Origin: Arthrobacter sp. H-02-3
GTDB lineage: Bacteria; Actinomycetota; Actinomycetes; Actinomycetales; Micrococcaceae
DNA: 64,000 nt
Direction: 5' to 3'
Assembly (NCBI RefSeq): GCF_003097355.1
Contig: NZ_PYUI01000004.1
Coordinates: 62,001-126,000 of the forward strand
In this document: positions 54,255 through 62,958 of the stretch, in pieces
How positions within the stretch are numbered: the first letter of the stretch is position 1
Layout of the letters: every line of letters starts with the position of its first letter
The notes under the pieces: model-generated
Seen by the model: the letters and a program-made list of their open reading frames with translations, nothing else
Databases searched by the model: none
What the model was told of the DNA's origin: nothing
Program-made: the position numbers and the translations under genes

Positions 54255-54707
54255 CTACTTTCCCGCGTCCGGAATCCAGCAGTTGTCCACGACGGCGGAG
54301 ACAGCCTGGGATTCGGTGCGCAGCTGGGTACTGTGGCCGGTGGTGTGTCCGCCGTCGGTGCCGGCATCGGTGGGGTTCGGGCCGATGTCCACGACTTTCC
54401 AGCCGACAATCGCGAACTTGGAGTCCATGGCCTTGACAGCGCACTTGGCATCCGCGGCGGGGTCCTTGGTCACCTGGAAGTCAACCTCCGTCAGGGTGGC
54501 GTCGGTGGTGCTGTAGCCGATGTCCTTGAAGCTGACGCTGGTAGTGGCCGCCGACGTCGTCACCCAGGCAAGGAAGGCGATGCCCACGGCGAGGACGGCG
54601 ATCAGGATGTTGCGTTTGCCCTTGCGTGTCAGTGCGCGCTTTTGGCCGCCGTAACGATTGGCTAGGCTGGTAGGTGCCGGCGCGGCATGCTGATCCTCGG
54701 AAGTCAC
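54255..54707 (-). CDS. DUF4307 domain-containing membrane protein
   Basis: 150 residues. A ~30-residue basic cytoplasmic N-terminus (NRYGGQKRALTRKGKRN) precedes one helix (ILIAVLAVGIAFLAWVTTS). The extracytoplasmic part has the DUF4307 pattern VSFKDIGYSTTDATLTEVDFQVTKDPAADAKCAVKAMDSKFAIVGWKVVDIGP and a second Cys near the C-terminus (VVDNCWIPDAG). The two Cys may form a disulfide. Function unknown; it is a conserved neighbour of mca and greA. Confidence 0.9.
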   Translation of the reverse strand: MTSEDQHAAPAPTSLANRYGGQKRALTRKGKRNILIAVLAVGIAFLAWVTTSAATTSVSFKDIGYSTTDATLTEVDFQVTKDPAADAKCAVKAMDSKFAIVGWKVVDIGPNPTDAGTDGGHTTGHSTQLRTESQAVSAVVDNCWIPDAGK

Positions 54708-54713
54708 CAGTCC

Positions 54714-54719
54714 AGTTTA
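54714..54719 (-). promoter_or_regulatory. -10 box for leaderless DUF4307 gene
   Basis: TAAACT on minus, 6 nt before GTG 54707. Confidence 0.6.
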
Positions 54720-54825
54720 GTGTGGATCGGACCGGGATATATCCGCGGCGGCGGCTGACCCTGCAGGCTACGCCATGGACGGCCGGCCCGCCTGCGGGGT
54801 GGCCGTGCCGTAGCAGCTCCGCAGC

Positions 54826-54893
54826 GTCCGGCACAACGGCATGTCCGCCAGACCAGATTGTCCGCCACACCAGCAAGTCCGCCAGAACAGAGA
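54826..54893 (+). repeat. 17-bp tandem array upstream of mca
   Basis: Four abutting units: GTCCGGCACAACGGCAT, GTCCGCCAGACCAGATT, GTCCGCCACACCAGCAA and GTCCGCCAGAACAGAGA. It ends 26 nt before ATG 54920. Confidence 0.8.
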
Positions 54894-54919
54894 ACAGCAG
54901 AAAGAGGAGCCGTCCCCTG

Positions 54920-55825
54920 ATGACAGCATCCCCCAGCCCGTCAGCACCGCTTCGTCTGCTGGCGGTCCATGCTCATCCCGACGACGAATCCAGCAAGGGT
55001 GCCGCCACCATGGCCATGTACGCCGCCTCGGGCGTGGATGTCCTGGTGGCCACCTGCACCGACGGCTCGCGCGGCGACATCCAGAACCCCGCGATGGAGG
55101 GCCAGCCGCACCCCAAGCGCGACATGGCCGGGGCCCGCCGCCTTGAGATGGAGGCCGCCGCGAAGGTCCTCGGGGTCCGGCAGCGCTGGCTCGGATTCGT
55201 GGATTCCGGACTGCCGGAAGGCGATCCGCTGCCGCCCCTGCCGCCGGGCTGCTTCGCCCTGCAGCCGCTGGAGCGGGCGGCCGCGCCGCTGGTACGGCTG
55301 GTCCGGGACTTCAGGCCCCATGTGATCGTGAGCTACGACGAGAACGGAGGCTACCCGCACCCGGATCACATCATGGCGCACCGGGTGGCCGTCGAGGCTT
55401 TCGCGGCTGCCGGTGATCCCGCCCGCTACCAGGGCATCGGGGAGCCGTGGGCGCCCAGCAAGCTCTACTACGACCGCGCCTTCAGCCCGGACCGCTTCCG
55501 CGCGCTCCACTTTGCGCTGGAAGAGGCCGGCCTGCAGTCCCCGTATGCCGAGCGGCTGGCCACCTGGCTTGAGGCGGACGCCGAGGGGCACACCCCGCCG
55601 CCGCCGACGCACCCCACCACCACCCAGATCGAGTGCGGGGACTTCTTCGAAGCCCGGGACGACGCGCTCCGGTCCCACCGCACGCAGGTGGACCCGGAAG
55701 GATTCTTCTTTGCGGTATCCGCGGCCATGCAGCGCAAGGTCTGGCCGTGGGAGGACTACTCCCTGATCGAGTCGCGGATCCCGGTCGAACTGCCCGAAAC
55801 GGACCTCTTCGCCGGGTTAAGATAG
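54920..55825 (+). CDS. mca: Mycothiol S-conjugate amidase
   Basis: A 301-residue zinc amidase of the GlcNAc-PI de-N-acetylase fold. It cleaves mycothiol-electrophile conjugates to release mercapturic acids. The zinc motif is AVHAHPDDESSKGAAT, the second metal His lies in ENGGYPHPDHIMAHRVAVEAF, and CTDGSRGDIQNPAMEG plus the C-terminal KVWPWEDYSLIESRI are Mca-like. ATG 54920 has GAGGAG about 10 nt upstream. The codon before the penultimate residue pair is TTA (55817-55819), a very rare codon in such GC-rich DNA. Confidence 0.93.
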   Translation: MTASPSPSAPLRLLAVHAHPDDESSKGAATMAMYAASGVDVLVATCTDGSRGDIQNPAMEGQPHPKRDMAGARRLEMEAAAKVLGVRQRWLGFVDSGLPEGDPLPPLPPGCFALQPLERAAAPLVRLVRDFRPHVIVSYDENGGYPHPDHIMAHRVAVEAFAAAGDPARYQGIGEPWAPSKLYYDRAFSPDRFRALHFALEEAGLQSPYAERLATWLEADAEGHTPPPPTHPTTTQIECGDFFEARDDALRSHRTQVDPEGFFFAVSAAMQRKVWPWEDYSLIESRIPVELPETDLFAGLR

Positions 55826-55828
55826 ACG

Positions 55829-55847
55829 GGATAGACTTCTTCTATCC
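55829..55847 (+). terminator. Weak hairpin just after mca
   Basis: GGATAGA and TCTATCC form a 7-bp stem with a 5-nt loop, 3 nt after the stop. There is no T tail, so termination is uncertain. Confidence 0.35.
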
Positions 55848-55850
55848 GGC

Positions 55851-55938
55851 GTAGAAAAGGCCCCGTAGAATTGAGGCCCCGTAGGATTAACGCCCCGTAG
55901 AAGAGGCGCCGTAGAAGAGGCGCCGAAGAAAAGACACC
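55851..55938 (+). repeat. 14-16 bp tandem array between mca and the small membrane protein gene
   Basis: Six units that begin GTAGAA or close to it and end in GCCCC or GCGCC: at 55851, 55865, 55881, 55897, 55911 and 55925. The fourth and fifth are identical (GTAGAAGAGGCGCC). It ends 23 nt before GTG 55962. Confidence 0.8.
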
Positions 55939-55961
55939 GGTTTCCACAGAAGGTTTTCACC

Positions 55962-56291
55962 GTGCATTCCTTGCTCATCGCTCTGGCAACAGCTCCGGCG
56001 CCCACCCCCACGCCGTCGCTGCGACCGGGCCTGTCCGAGGACCAGGTCACCCCGGGTTTTCTGGGCTTCCTGCTGACAGCCTTCATCGTGGTGCTGACCG
56101 CGCTGCTGATCGTGGACATGGTGCGGCGCATCCGCCGGGTCCGCTACCGGGCCCAGGTGGAGGCCGAGCGTACGGCCGCCGACGAGGCAGGGACCTCCGG
56201 CGCCGACGGCACCGAGGACACCCGGTTCCCGTCCGAGGGCGGGGCTTCCCGGCCGGAAGTCAACGGCGATGCAGGACCAGGAAACCGCTAA
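55962..56291 (+). CDS. Small membrane protein, unknown function
   Basis: 109 residues. The N-terminus is short and hydrophobic followed by APAPTPTPSLRPGL; a clear helix (GFLGFLLTAFIVVLTALLIVDMV) leads into a basic stretch (RRIRRVRYRAQVEAE) and an acidic/Gly tail. This fits a bitopic protein with its C-terminus in the cytoplasm. I do not recognise a family. GTG 55962 is the best start. It overlaps the next gene by 23 nt, which suggests co-transcription. Confidence 0.75.
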   Translation: MHSLLIALATAPAPTPTPSLRPGLSEDQVTPGFLGFLLTAFIVVLTALLIVDMVRRIRRVRYRAQVEAERTAADEAGTSGADGTEDTRFPSEGGASRPEVNGDAGPGNR

Positions 56292-58515
56292 CAGCGGTTC
56301 CACCCGCCCGCTGCCAGGAGGCTCGAACGCCCTGGCGGCGGAGCCCTCTGCGTACCTGCGCCAGCACGCCGGCAACCCGGTCCACTGGCAGCCGTTCGGC
56401 GATGCGGCCTTTGCCGCCGCGGCCACCCGGGACGTTCCGGTGTTCCTCTCCATCGGCTACGCGGCATGCCACTGGTGCCACGTCATGGCCCACGAATCCT
56501 TCGAGGACCAGGACACGGCCGACTACCTGAACACCCACTTCGTCGCCGTCAAAGTGGACCGCGAGGAACGCCCCGACGTCGACGCCGTCTACATGGCCGC
56601 CACGCAGGCGATCAGCGGCGAGGACGGCTGGCCGATGTCCGTCTTCCTCCTGCCCGACGGCCGGGCCTTCCACGCCGGCACCTACTTCCCGCCCCGGCCC
56701 ATGCCGGGGCGTCCCTCCTTCCGGCAGGTCCTTGAGGCCGTGAGTGAGGCCTGGACGGAGCGCCGCGGCGCTGTCGAAGCTAATGCCGCCACCTTGGCCC
56801 GCGGCATCGCCGCGTCCCAGCCGGCCAGCGCCGTCCGGCTCGACGGGCCGCCGGAGCCCCTGGACGCTGCGCTCCTGGGGGAAGCCGTTCGCGCCCTGTC
56901 CCGGTCCGAAGACCGGAGCCACGGCGGCTTCGGCGGAGCGCCGAAATTCCCGCCGTCGGCCGTGCTCGAATTCCTGATCCGGCACGCCGCCGTGCCCGGG
57001 GACAGACTGCCGTCGGCAGCCGCTGAACTCGATACTGCCGGCCCGGACGCTGTAGGAGCTGACACCGCGGCGGCGGCGCGCGATATGGCGGGGCGCGCGC
57101 TCGCGGCGATGTCCCGGTCGGCGTTGTTCGACCAGCTCGACGGCGGCTTCGCCCGCTACTCCGTGACCCGGGACTGGTCCGTTCCGCACTTCGAGAAAAT
57201 GCTCTACGACAACGCCCAGCTGCTACGCGTCTACGTCCACTGGGTCCGGCTGGGCGGCACGCTCGAGTACCCGGCGGCCGAGGCGACAGCAGTGGCCGGG
57301 CGCACCGCGGACTGGCTCCTCACCTGCCTCGGGCTGCCGCCGGAGCAAGCCCCGGCGCCGGGCGGGGGAGCGGCACAGGCAGTGGCCCTGGCGTCCTCGC
57401 TGGATGCTGATACCGTCGTCGACGGCGTGCACGCCGAGGGCGCCAGCTACCTGTGGACCCCGGCCCAGCTCCAGGAACTCTTGGGTCCCGCCGACGGCGC
57501 CGCCGTGGCGGCCCTCATGAACGTCCGCACACCCGGGAGCGTGACCGCCGACGGTTCACCGCTGCATCCGGGCCGGGAGATCGCCGGCGACGACGCTGTG
57601 CTGTGGCAGCGGGTGCGCCCGGTGCTGGCGAAGGCGCGCTCCGGCCGCCCGCAGCCAGGCCGGGACGACAAAGTGGTGGCCGGCTGGAACGGACTGGCCG
57701 TCGCGGCACTCGCCGACGCCGGGGCCGTCCTGGCCCGGCCGGAGCTCGTGGCCGCCGCGGAACGTATTGCGGCGTATCTCGAACGGGTGCACTGGCAGCC
57801 GCCCGGAGACGGCCCCGGCCGGCTCATCCGCGTCTCCCACGGCGGGACGGCACGCGGAATCGGGGGCCTGCTGGAGGATTATGCCTTTTGCGCCGAAGGA
57901 CTCTTCGCGCTTTATGGGGTGACCGGGCACACCCGCTGGTACAACCTGGCGGCGGCCATGCTGGATGCGGCCTGCGTGCGGTTCGCGGCCGACGGCGGAC
58001 TGAAAGACGCTGCCGGGGAGTCGGCGCAGGTCACCGCGGCCCAGGGCGGCCGGGACGGCCTGGACCTGTTCGACAACGCCGCCCCCAGCGGTGCCGCCGC
58101 GCTGGCCGGGGCGTTGCTGACCCACTCGGCGCTGTCCGGCTCCCCGGAACACCGCACCCTGGCGGCCAACATCCTCTCCCTGCTGCCGCCGCTCGCGGTC
58201 CGGGCGCCCCGCGTGGCGGGCTGGCTGCTGGCGACCGCCCAGGCGGCGCTCGCCGGACCCGTCGAGGCTGCCGTCGCCGGGCCGGACACGCCCGGGCGTG
58301 CCGCGCTGCACCGGGTGCTGCTGCTCTCACCCAGCCCCGGGCTGGTGGTCGCGGTCCAGGACGACGGCGCCGCACGGCCCGTGCCGCTACTGCGCGGCCG
58401 CGGTGCGGATCCGGACGGCGCCCCGCGGGTGTTCCTGTGCCGCGGAATGGTCTGTGACCGTCCGACGGGTTCCGTCGAAGGGGTGCGCGAGCGGCTGGCT
58501 ACAATGGCCCGATGA
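56269..58515 (+). CDS. YyaL-like thioredoxin-domain protein (DUF255 plus alpha/alpha toroid)
   Basis: 748 residues. The N-terminal ~160 residues are a thioredoxin-like DUF255 domain with the CHWCHVMAHESFEDQDTADYLNTHFVAVKVDREERPDVDAVYM motif region (CxxC present). The rest has (alpha/alpha)6 features of N-acylglucosamine epimerase/mannosidase relatives, including FDQLDGGFARYSVTRDWSVPHFEKMLYDNAQLLRVY and GRDDKVVAGWNGLAVAALADAG. The family is widespread but its substrate is unknown. ATG 56269 overlaps the upstream gene. Its stop overlaps the HAD gene as ATGA. Confidence 0.9.
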   Translation: MQDQETANSGSTRPLPGGSNALAAEPSAYLRQHAGNPVHWQPFGDAAFAAAATRDVPVFLSIGYAACHWCHVMAHESFEDQDTADYLNTHFVAVKVDREERPDVDAVYMAATQAISGEDGWPMSVFLLPDGRAFHAGTYFPPRPMPGRPSFRQVLEAVSEAWTERRGAVEANAATLARGIAASQPASAVRLDGPPEPLDAALLGEAVRALSRSEDRSHGGFGGAPKFPPSAVLEFLIRHAAVPGDRLPSAAAELDTAGPDAVGADTAAAARDMAGRALAAMSRSALFDQLDGGFARYSVTRDWSVPHFEKMLYDNAQLLRVYVHWVRLGGTLEYPAAEATAVAGRTADWLLTCLGLPPEQAPAPGGGAAQAVALASSLDADTVVDGVHAEGASYLWTPAQLQELLGPADGAAVAALMNVRTPGSVTADGSPLHPGREIAGDDAVLWQRVRPVLAKARSGRPQPGRDDKVVAGWNGLAVAALADAGAVLARPELVAAAERIAAYLERVHWQPPGDGPGRLIRVSHGGTARGIGGLLEDYAFCAEGLFALYGVTGHTRWYNLAAAMLDAACVRFAADGGLKDAAGESAQVTAAQGGRDGLDLFDNAAPSGAAALAGALLTHSALSGSPEHRTLAANILSLLPPLAVRAPRVAGWLLATAQAALAGPVEAAVAGPDTPGRAALHRVLLLSPSPGLVVAVQDDGAARPVPLLRGRGADPDGAPRVFLCRGMVCDRPTGSVEGVRERLATMAR
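58500..58505 (+). promoter_or_regulatory. -10 box for leaderless HAD gene, inside the YyaL-like gene
   Basis: TACAAT lies 6 nt before ATG 58512. The HAD gene could thus be expressed both by coupling and from its own promoter. Confidence 0.55.
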
Positions 58516-59177
58516 CTTCTGAGCACGGCTTTGAGCTGGTGGTGTTCGACTGCGACGGCGTCCTGGTTGATTCCGAGGTAATCGCCGTCCGGGTGGACCA
58601 GAAGGTGCTGGCGGACCTCGGCTGGGACCTGGAGCTCGATGAAATCGTGGAACGGTTCGTCGGACGATCCGAGGCGCACTTCGTAGCCTCCGTGGAGCAG
58701 CACCTCGGAATCCGGCTGGCCGACGGCTGGGATCAGGAGTACGGACGGTGGTACCAGGACGCCTTCGAGTGCGGGCTTGAGGCGGTCGACGGCATCGAGG
58801 AGGCGCTGGACCGGCTGCCGCTTCCGCACTGCGTCGCCTCCAGCGGCAGCCACGAAAAGATGCACCGCACCCTGGGCAGAACCGGGCTGCTCCACCGCTT
58901 CCAGGGCCGCCTCTTCAGCGCCACGGAGGTGGCCAACGGCAAACCGGCGCCGGACCTGTTCCTCCATGCCGCCCGCCGCCTCAGCACGGCGCCGGAGCGC
59001 TGCGCCGTCGTCGAGGACAGCGCCTACGGCGTCCAGGCCGCCCGGGCAGCCGGAATGCACGTCTTTGCCTACGCCGGAGGCGTGACCCCGGCCGCCCGGC
59101 TGGCCGGCCCCGGGACCACAGTCTTTTCAGACATGCGGCAGCTGCCCGGGCTCATCGCGGCGGGGCGCCCCGCCTGA
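58512..59177 (+). CDS. HAD superfamily phosphatase (beta-phosphoglucomutase-like)
   Basis: A 221-residue hydrolase. Motif I is VVFDCDGVLVDSEVIA with the catalytic Asp pair, motif II CVASSGSHEKM, motif III Lys in ATEVANGKPAPDLFLHAAR, and motif IV CAVVEDSAYGVQAARAAGM. The small helical cap after motif I places it in subfamily I, near YieH/beta-PGM-like phosphatases. It probably acts on a small sugar phosphate; the substrate cannot be assigned. ATGA overlap with the YyaL-like gene. Confidence 0.92.
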   Translation: MTSEHGFELVVFDCDGVLVDSEVIAVRVDQKVLADLGWDLELDEIVERFVGRSEAHFVASVEQHLGIRLADGWDQEYGRWYQDAFECGLEAVDGIEEALDRLPLPHCVASSGSHEKMHRTLGRTGLLHRFQGRLFSATEVANGKPAPDLFLHAARRLSTAPERCAVVEDSAYGVQAARAAGMHVFAYAGGVTPAARLAGPGTTVFSDMRQLPGLIAAGRPA

Positions 59178-59212
59178 GCTGGTGGCCAAATGGCTGAGCT
59201 TCGACGTCGGAA

Positions 59213-59294
59213 TTTCCCCACCTTTGGGGGGCTCGCCCGGCGTGTCGGGCAGAGGAGCCGGTGAGTCCCGTCGTCGTTGTCTCAATGGTGGGGA
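59213..59294 (+). repeat. Dispersed ~82-bp element (copy B)
   Basis: It starts TTTCCCCACCTTTGG and ends GGTGGGGA, so the ends are inverted repeats. The interior has a stem GGCTC...GAGCC enclosing GCCCG-GCGTGT-CGGGC. It is preceded by TCGACGTCGGAA, shared with copy C. Confidence 0.75.
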
Positions 59295-59360
59295 GACTGG
59301 GCAGGGCGAACGGCCGAGAAAAACCGCAGCCCGGTTGTGCGCCGGCCCTCGACGTCGGAA

Positions 59361-59441
59361 TTTCCCCACCTTTGGGGCCCAGCCCGGCGTGTCGGGCAGA
59401 GGGGCCGGTGAGTCCCGTCGTCGTTGTCTCGAAGGTGCGGA
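59361..59441 (+). repeat. Dispersed ~81-bp element (copy C)
   Basis: A direct copy of element B, 148 bp downstream. The inner stem is GGCCC...GGGCC where copy B has GGCTC...GAGCC, so pairing is kept. The right end is GGTGCGGA with one change. The rest of the gap to 59634 shows nothing. Confidence 0.75.
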
Positions 59442-59634
59442 GAATTGGCGCTGACGGGCACGAGGGCAGCTGGTACGGGCCGGGGGAGTAGCGGTGGTCG
59501 AGGGCCATCCGGACCCTCCGTGAGCCGGTTGGCGCTGAGAAGTGCGGCGGACTGCATGGTCTGGTTGACGCGCCAAGGCCGCCTGAGCTTCGGCCCGACC
59601 AGACTCGGCCCGGGCTCAGCCTCGGCCCGCGGGG

Positions 59635-60351
59635 TCAGCCCAGGACCGCGATCGCAATGGCAATGTAGTGTGCGGCGAAGGCGACCACCGTCAGGGCATG
59701 GAACAGTTCGTGGAAGCCGAAGTGCTCGTAACTGAAGTTCGGCTTCTTCAGGGCGTAGAAGACCGCTCCGGTGATGTACAGGACGCCCCCGACGCAGATC
59801 AGCACGGCCGAGGCCACATTGGCGGCGAAGAAATCCGGGAGATAGAACAGTGCGCCGCAGCCCAGGGCGATGTAGATCGGCACGTAGAGCCATCGCGGGG
59901 CGTGGGTCCACAGCAGGCGGAACAGCACACCAAGAATGGCCCCGGACCAGATGACCCACAGCAGCAGTTCGGCCTTCTGCCGCTCCAGCAGGGCCCAGGC
60001 CAGCGGCGTGTAGCTGCCGGCGATCACCAGCATGATGTTGGTGTGGTCCAGGCGCTTGAGGACAATCTTGACCCGCGGTGACCAGTTCCCGCGGTGGTAC
60101 ACGGCGCTGACCCCGAAAAGCAGCACCCCGGTAACCGCGTAGACGGCGCACGCAACCTTCAGATCCGGCGGAGCCAGGAGCACCAGCACCAGCCCGGCGA
60201 CGAGCGCTAGCGGAGCGGTCACGGTGTGGATCCAGCCCCGCCATTTGGGCTTGATCATGAGCAGCTCGGCAAGCTTCACCGCGGCGTCGTCCACCGGGCT
60301 CCCCTTTTTTGCCGGAGGCTCCGGCCGGGGCTCCAGACTGTTGCTTTCCAT
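59635..60351 (-). CDS. Hemolysin III/PAQR family membrane protein (TrhA-like)
   Basis: 238 residues with seven helices. PAQR metal-site motifs are present: the first in FGVSAVYHRGNW, with the Asp/His of LKRLDHTNIMLVIAGSYTPLAW, and the C-terminal FGFHELFHALTVVAFAAHYIA with the HxxxH pair. Bacterial members affect membrane energetics or lipid homeostasis; the hemolysin name is historical. ATG 60351 has a -10 box 6 nt before it (TATTAT on minus). Confidence 0.92.
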   Translation of the reverse strand: MESNSLEPRPEPPAKKGSPVDDAAVKLAELLMIKPKWRGWIHTVTAPLALVAGLVLVLLAPPDLKVACAVYAVTGVLLFGVSAVYHRGNWSPRVKIVLKRLDHTNIMLVIAGSYTPLAWALLERQKAELLLWVIWSGAILGVLFRLLWTHAPRWLYVPIYIALGCGALFYLPDFFAANVASAVLICVGGVLYITGAVFYALKKPNFSYEHFGFHELFHALTVVAFAAHYIAIAIAVLG

Positions 60352-60357
60352 GCCGCA

Positions 60358-60363
60358 ATAATA
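60358..60363 (-). promoter_or_regulatory. -10 box for leaderless hemolysin III gene
   Basis: TATTAT on minus, 6 nt before ATG 60351. Confidence 0.65.
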
Positions 60364-60494
60364 AACTACGCACTGGTAAGTTACCTGCGAGTAACTATGG
60401 TTCGGGGGCTACCCGGCGGCAGTCCTGCGCGCGGCCGGGCGCTCCGGCAGGTAGCCTAGGATGTGCACTGAACCAAGGATCTCAAGGAAGCCAG

Positions 60495-61268
60495 GTGAAT
60501 CTCCGGATGGAAATGCCCGGGTTCCTCTACGGCTTTTACGAGCGCAAACTGCAGCGCTCCCTGGACCCGGAGCGGATCCCCCGGCACATCGGCGTCATGG
60601 TGGACGGCAACCGGCGCTGGGCCCGCCAGTTCAATGCCCCCACGAGCCAGGGGCACCAGGCCGGCGCGGACAAGATCCACGAATTCCTTGGCTGGTGCCA
60701 GGAACTCGGCGTCAGAGTGGTCACCTTGTACATGCTCTCCACGGACAACATGAACCGCTCCGGCGAGGAACTGGACCTCCTGATGGGCATCATCGCCAAC
60801 ACCCTGGACCGGCTCGACGAGGACGCCGACATCTCCGTCCACGCCATGGGCGCCCCGGAACTGCTGCCGGACTACCTGGCCGAGCGGCTGAACAATCTCA
60901 CGGCCCGCACTCCGGCGCACGAAAAGCTGCACGTCAATGTCGCCGTCGGCTATGGCGGACGGCGGGAGATCGTCGACGCCGTCCGGGAGCTGCTGCATGA
61001 CGCCGTCAGTCGGGGAGCGGACATCGGAAAACTGGCCGATGAACTCACCGTCGATGACATCTCGCGGTTCCTCTACACAAGGGGCCAGCCGGATCCGGAC
61101 CTAGTGATCCGCACCTCCGGGGAGCAGCGGCTATCCGGGTTCCTCATGTGGCAAAGCGCCTACAGTGAGTTCTACTTCTGCGAGGCCTTGTGGCCGGCGT
61201 TCCGCAAGGTCGACTTCCTGCGCGCCCTGCGCGATTACGCCGGCAGGCAGCGCCGCTTCGGCGCCTGA
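60495..61268 (+). CDS. uppS: cis-prenyltransferase (isoprenyl diphosphate synthase, UppS family)
   Basis: 257 residues. It condenses isopentenyl diphosphate to make a polyprenyl diphosphate for cell wall lipid carriers. The catalytic Asp is in HIGVMVDGNRRWARQ. Further motifs are VTLYMLSTDNMNRSGEEL and DLVIRTSGEQRLSGFLMWQSAYSEFYF. It resembles the actinobacterial group in which one enzyme makes a short (C15 or C10) and another a long product; chain length cannot be told here. GTG 60495 has AAGGAAG; ATG 60507 is possible. Confidence 0.93.
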   Translation: MNLRMEMPGFLYGFYERKLQRSLDPERIPRHIGVMVDGNRRWARQFNAPTSQGHQAGADKIHEFLGWCQELGVRVVTLYMLSTDNMNRSGEELDLLMGIIANTLDRLDEDADISVHAMGAPELLPDYLAERLNNLTARTPAHEKLHVNVAVGYGGRREIVDAVRELLHDAVSRGADIGKLADELTVDDISRFLYTRGQPDPDLVIRTSGEQRLSGFLMWQSAYSEFYFCEALWPAFRKVDFLRALRDYAGRQRRFGA

Positions 61269-61395
61269 ACCGTTCACACGGAGTTCACAAACCGGCAACA
61301 AGAATCGCCGTCAAATTGGCGGACAAACCCACCCCCTGAGACGTACGTTTATCCCATCGGCGGGCAATTCGCCGGCCGATCGGGGAGGCCAGTAC

Positions 61396-61467
61396 ATGGA
61401 GCGGAAGTTCGCACCGGGTGTATGGGAGGCCGCGTGCGGCCTTCAGGCCGAGCCGCCTCACCAATAA
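61396..61467 (+). CDS. Possible 23-residue leader peptide upstream of phoH
   Basis: A short frame ([23 protein letters not shown] is its 23 residues) starts at an ATG 8 nt after a strong GGGGAGG. It ends 34 nt before the phoH start. A hairpin (61356-61380, ATCGGC/GCCGAT) sits just before the Shine-Dalgarno. Whether it is translated is unknown; it could be a regulatory uORF or part of a structured leader. Confidence 0.4.
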   Translation: MERKFAPGVWEAACGLQAEPPHQ

Positions 61468-61501
61468 CAAATCCGGGCATTGCCCCGGGGCTGGAGTCGA
61501 T

Positions 61502-62941
61502 GTGGCTATTTCTGAGCAACTGCCCGATGTCATTTCCGACCAGGGACAGAAAGCTACCTCTCGCGCCAAGCGAGCCACCTCAAAGACCGGCGCAGCGGAT
61601 TCCGCCGCGGCCGGTCTTGCTGTTTCCGGGGAAGGAACAGGAATCCGGGGCACGGCCCGCAGTTTCGTGATCGACACCTCCGTGCTGCTCTCCGATCCGC
61701 GGGCCCTCCTGCGCTTCGCCGAGCACGAGGTCATCCTGCCGATCGTCGTCATCACCGAACTCGAAGGAAAGCGCCACGACCCTGAACTGGGGTACTTCGC
61801 GCGCAAGGCGCTCCGGCTCCTGGATGACCTGCGGCTTGAGCACGGCGGCCTGGACCGTCCCATCCCGCTGGGCCGCGACGGCGGCACGCTCATGGTGGAG
61901 CTGAACCATATCTCCGCAGAGGTGCTGCCGGCCGGCTTCCGCGGGGCGGACAATGACAGCCGCATCCTCGCGGTGGCGAAAAACCTGGCCAACGAGGGCC
62001 GCGACGTGACGGTGGTGTCCAAGGACCTGCCGATGCGCGTCAAAGCCTCGGCCATGGGGCTGATGGCCGACGAATACCGCAATGAACTCGTCAAGGACTC
62101 CGGCTGGACCGGCGTCGCCGAGATCGACGCGGGCGAAGACGAGGTCGCCACCCTCTACGGGCACGAGCCGGTCTTCATCCCGGCCGCGGCCGAAATGCCG
62201 ACCAACACGGGGCTTGTCCTGCTCTCCAGCCGCGGCTCGGCCCTCGGCCGGGTCGGGGCGGACAAGCAGGTCCGGCTCGTCAAGGGTGACCGCGACGTCT
62301 TCGGCCTCCACGGCCGCTCGGCGGAGCAGCGGCTCGCGATCGATCTCCTCATGGACCCGTCCGTCGGGATCGTCTCCCTCGGCGGCCGCGCCGGCACCGG
62401 CAAGTCCGCGCTGGCCCTGTGCGCCGGTCTCGAAGCCGTCCTGGAGCGCCGGGAACACCGCAAGGTGATCGTCTTCCGGCCCCTGTACGCCGTGGGCGGC
62501 CAGGAACTGGGCTACCTGCCCGGATCCGAGGCGGAAAAGATGAACCCGTGGGCGCAGGCCGTCTTTGACACGCTGGGCGCGCTGGTCAGCCAGGAAGTCG
62601 TCGAGGAAGTGATGGACCGGGGCATGCTCGAGGTCATGCCGCTGACCCACATCCGCGGCCGCTCGCTGCATGACGCGTTCGTGATCGTCGACGAGGCGCA
62701 GTCCCTGGAGAAGAATGTGCTTCTGACGGTCATGAGCCGGATCGGCCAGAACTCGAAGATCGTCCTGACCCACGACGTCGCCCAGCGCGACAACCTGCGG
62801 GTCGGACGGCACGACGGCGTGGCCGCGGTGGTCGAGACGCTGAAGGGCCACCCGCTGTTCGGCCACGTCACCCTCACCCGCTCCGAGCGCTCGCCGATCG
62901 CTGCCCTGGTGACGGATCTGCTCGAGGGGGCGGAGATCTAG
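61502..62941 (+). CDS. phoH2: PIN-PhoH fusion protein (PhoH2-like ribonuclease/helicase)
   Basis: 479 residues. The N-terminal ~165 residues form a PIN nuclease domain: [39 protein letters not shown] and a third acidic site in [15 protein letters not shown]. The C-terminal half is a PhoH ATPase with Walker [17 protein letters not shown] and Walker [15 protein letters not shown], followed by sensor [12 protein letters not shown]. In mycobacteria PhoH2 is an ATP-dependent RNA helicase/RNase linked to an upstream antitoxin-like gene. GTG 61502 has CTGGAG upstream and matches the family; codons further upstream are non-conserved. Confidence 0.92.
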   Translation: MAISEQLPDVISDQGQKATSRAKRATSKTGAADSAAAGLAVSGEGTGIRGTARSFVIDTSVLLSDPRALLRFAEHEVILPIVVITELEGKRHDPELGYFARKALRLLDDLRLEHGGLDRPIPLGRDGGTLMVELNHISAEVLPAGFRGADNDSRILAVAKNLANEGRDVTVVSKDLPMRVKASAMGLMADEYRNELVKDSGWTGVAEIDAGEDEVATLYGHEPVFIPAAAEMPTNTGLVLLSSRGSALGRVGADKQVRLVKGDRDVFGLHGRSAEQRLAIDLLMDPSVGIVSLGGRAGTGKSALALCAGLEAVLERREHRKVIVFRPLYAVGGQELGYLPGSEAEKMNPWAQAVFDTLGALVSQEVVEEVMDRGMLEVMPLTHIRGRSLHDAFVIVDEAQSLEKNVLLTVMSRIGQNSKIVLTHDVAQRDNLRVGRHDGVAAVVETLKGHPLFGHVTLTRSERSPIAALVTDLLEGAEI

Positions 62942-62958
62942 GCTCGCCCCTGGTTTGG

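Noticed and set aside
59178-59634. 90-codon and 149-codon frames over the dispersed elements
   Set aside because: They repeat the same residues because of the two element copies, and lack a start signal.
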